In this document: positions 63,132 to 64,000 of the stretch, one piece after another
How positions within the stretch are numbered: position 1 is the first letter of the stretch
Layout: each line of letters opens with the position of its first letter
From: Pseudomonadota bacterium
GTDB taxonomy: Bacteria > Pseudomonadota > Gammaproteobacteria > Burkholderiales > Burkholderiaceae_C
Reading direction: 5' to 3'
NCBI GenBank assembly: GCA_022566735.1
Contig: JADFIG010000001.1
Coordinates: forward strand, 186,001-250,000
DNA length: 64,000 bases
Notes under the pieces: generated by a model
Databases searched by the model: none
Told to the model about the DNA's origin: nothing
What the model saw: only the letters and a program-made list of their open reading frames with translations
Made by a program: the position numbers and the translations under genes

Positions 63132-63653
63132 ATGGAACAGCCCCAGGCCTCACCGTCGCCCGATGTCCCTCACCCCCGTGGGCGCATCGATGGGTGGGTG
63201 GACTTTGCCGACCGCTTGCGCGCCACCCTGGCGATGGGCACCACCGAGCCGGCCGACTGGCGCCTGTGCGATGCCGATTTCGCGCGCTGGCCGCTGGGCG
63301 AGCGGGGTGTGGTCGAGGCCCTGGCCCAGTCGGTGCTGGCGCATCCCAAGGGCCGTCTGGTGTTGCTGGCGGCTCGGCTGGACGAACTGCCGCGGCGCCA
63401 TCCCCGCTGGCTGGCCTGGCGTCGGGACTGGACGCACCGCGTCAGTTGCTGGCAGGCCGCCGAGGAGGATGCGGATCAGGTGCGGCCGATGCTGCTGTGG
63501 CCGGGCCGCGTCGGCCTGCGTCTGCTCAACGAGGTCACGGGGGCGGGCGTGTGGAGCACCGAGCCCGCGACGCTGCAAAACTGGCAGGCTGATTTTGATG
63601 CTATTTTGCAACGCTCGACCGAGGGGATGCCAAGCACGACCTTGGGTCTATAG
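63132..63653 (+). CDS. conserved hypothetical protein downstream of the uL16 hydroxylase
   Basis: 173-aa protein without recognised family. It is acidic to neutral, Trp-rich and helical (RRHPRWLAWRRDWTHRVSCWQA) with no TM or signal peptide. GGAG lies ~12 nt before the ATG. It follows the uL16 hydroxylase by 41 bp on the same strand, an arrangement I believe recurs in related Burkholderiales, so the two may be co-transcribed. Nothing points to a catalytic role. Confidence 0.65.
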   Translation: MEQPQASPSPDVPHPRGRIDGWVDFADRLRATLAMGTTEPADWRLCDADFARWPLGERGVVEALAQSVLAHPKGRLVLLAARLDELPRRHPRWLAWRRDWTHRVSCWQAAEEDADQVRPMLLWPGRVGLRLLNEVTGAGVWSTEPATLQNWQADFDAILQRSTEGMPSTTLGL

Positions 63654-63672
63654 GGAAGAGCCCGATGCGACG

Positions 63673-63678
63673 TATAAT
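63673..63678 (+). promoter_or_regulatory. -10 element before the small lipoprotein gene
   Basis: Perfect TATAAT ~140 bp before the lipoprotein ATG. An 8-bp inverted repeat, ACTGTGTT (63737-63744) and AACACAGT (63767-63774), lies in the predicted 5' leader. A good -35 was not identified. Confidence 0.5.
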
Positions 63679-63818
63679 CAGTGGCTGAATGTGGAGCAAC
63701 GCCAGTTGCGATGCATCCTCTGCCCCTGTTGCCCGCACTGTGTTTTCAGACGGGTCTCGGGCTTTGAACACAGTTCCAAGACCACCGGTTTTTTGACACT
63801 CCTTTTGAGGACACAAGC

Positions 63819-64000
63819 ATGAAAAAGTCGCTCCTGCTGGCTTCGCTGATCGCTGCCATGGCTCTGGCCGCCTGCGGTAAGAAAGAAGAACAAGCTGCTT
63901 CCGCCGCTTCCGAAGTCGCTTCCGCCGCTTCTGAAGTCGCTGTGGCCGCTTCCGCTGCCGTGGAAGCCGCTTCCGCTGCTGCTTCCGAAGTCGCTGCTGC
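63819..64000 (+). CDS. small alanine-rich lipoprotein, 3'-truncated by the window
   Basis: First ~60 residues of a lipoprotein not listed in the ORF track because it runs off the end. Signal peptide MKKSLLLASLIAAMALAACG with lipobox LAAC (Cys19), then KKEEQAA and a repetitive tail of Ala-Ser-Ala-Ala-Ser-Glu-Val-Ala-like units, likely an extended helix or coil. GAGG lies ~8 nt before the ATG. Such short Ala/Ser-repeat lipoproteins are seen in Comamonadaceae. Function unknown; possibly abundant outer-membrane lipoprotein. Confidence 0.8.
   Translation, partial: MKKSLLLASLIAAMALAACGKKEEQAASAASEVASAASEVAVAASAAVEAASAAASEVAA

Overview
The window is about 64 kb of GC-rich, densely packed chromosome from a betaproteobacterium, most probably Burkholderiales near Comamonadaceae or the Aquabacterium/Rubrivivax/Leptothrix group. 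The clues are strong third-position GC bias, the ilvB-ilvN-ilvC operon, the nadE-glnB pair, the ECF sigma/DUF3619/DUF3106/RDD gene row, a CioAB-type bd oxidase, a class I-like PHA synthase and an alanine-rich small lipoprotein at the right edge. The genus cannot be fixed from sequence alone. I see no prophage, insertion sequence, CRISPR array or rRNA; one tRNA-Gly(CCC) is present.

Left third (1-19.4 kb): the 3' end of an outer-membrane efflux factor, a PaaX-like and a Crp/Fnr-type regulator, Xaa-Pro aminopeptidase, type II NADH dehydrogenase, a PAS-GGDEF diguanylate cyclase, a DEDDh exonuclease, a FemAB/GNAT-like protein, NAD+ synthetase and P-II. A leftward operon then carries an ECF sigma factor, single-TM DUF3619, periplasmic DUF3106, RDD and LOG proteins. 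Rightward ilvBNC follows, behind a strong promoter and a structured 0.2-kb leader.

Middle (19.4-43.4 kb): a leftward seven-gene run encodes a TetR/CecR-like regulator, HlyD adaptor, fused double-ATPase ABC exporter (RbbA-like), ABC-2 permease, PHA synthase, MaoC-Pta bifunctional enzyme and outer-membrane factor. It joins export and polyester metabolism in one apparent transcript. After it come GNAT, a helical membrane-anchored unknown, a GH46-like chitosanase without signal peptide, MAPEG, AEC transporter, chalcone-isomerase-like protein, XerD, DUF455 ferritin-like protein, UppP, SelO, MsrB, YciB, BolA, a parvulin PPIase, TrmB and a PEP-CTERM-like protein.

Right third (43.4-64 kb): tRNA-Gly, then a KASIII-ACP-GNAT trio that looks like a small acyl-chain biosynthetic unit, an LpxO-like hydroxylase, succinate-semialdehyde dehydrogenase, AlaS, CydBA with a GbsR/MarR-type regulator and palindromic operator, and two tandem PF10118 proteins carrying an R2-like diiron ligand pattern followed by two paralogous AraC regulators. 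CoaBC, Dut, an SlyD-like PPIase, the uL16 hydroxylase RoxA, an unknown protein and the 3'-truncated lipoprotein finish the window.

Most promising for follow-up are the duplicated diiron-like/AraC module, the KASIII-ACP-GNAT trio, the sigma factor with its coupled membrane protein, and the exporter/PHA operon. Coding tandem repeats in selO and at the uppP stop codon are also notable.
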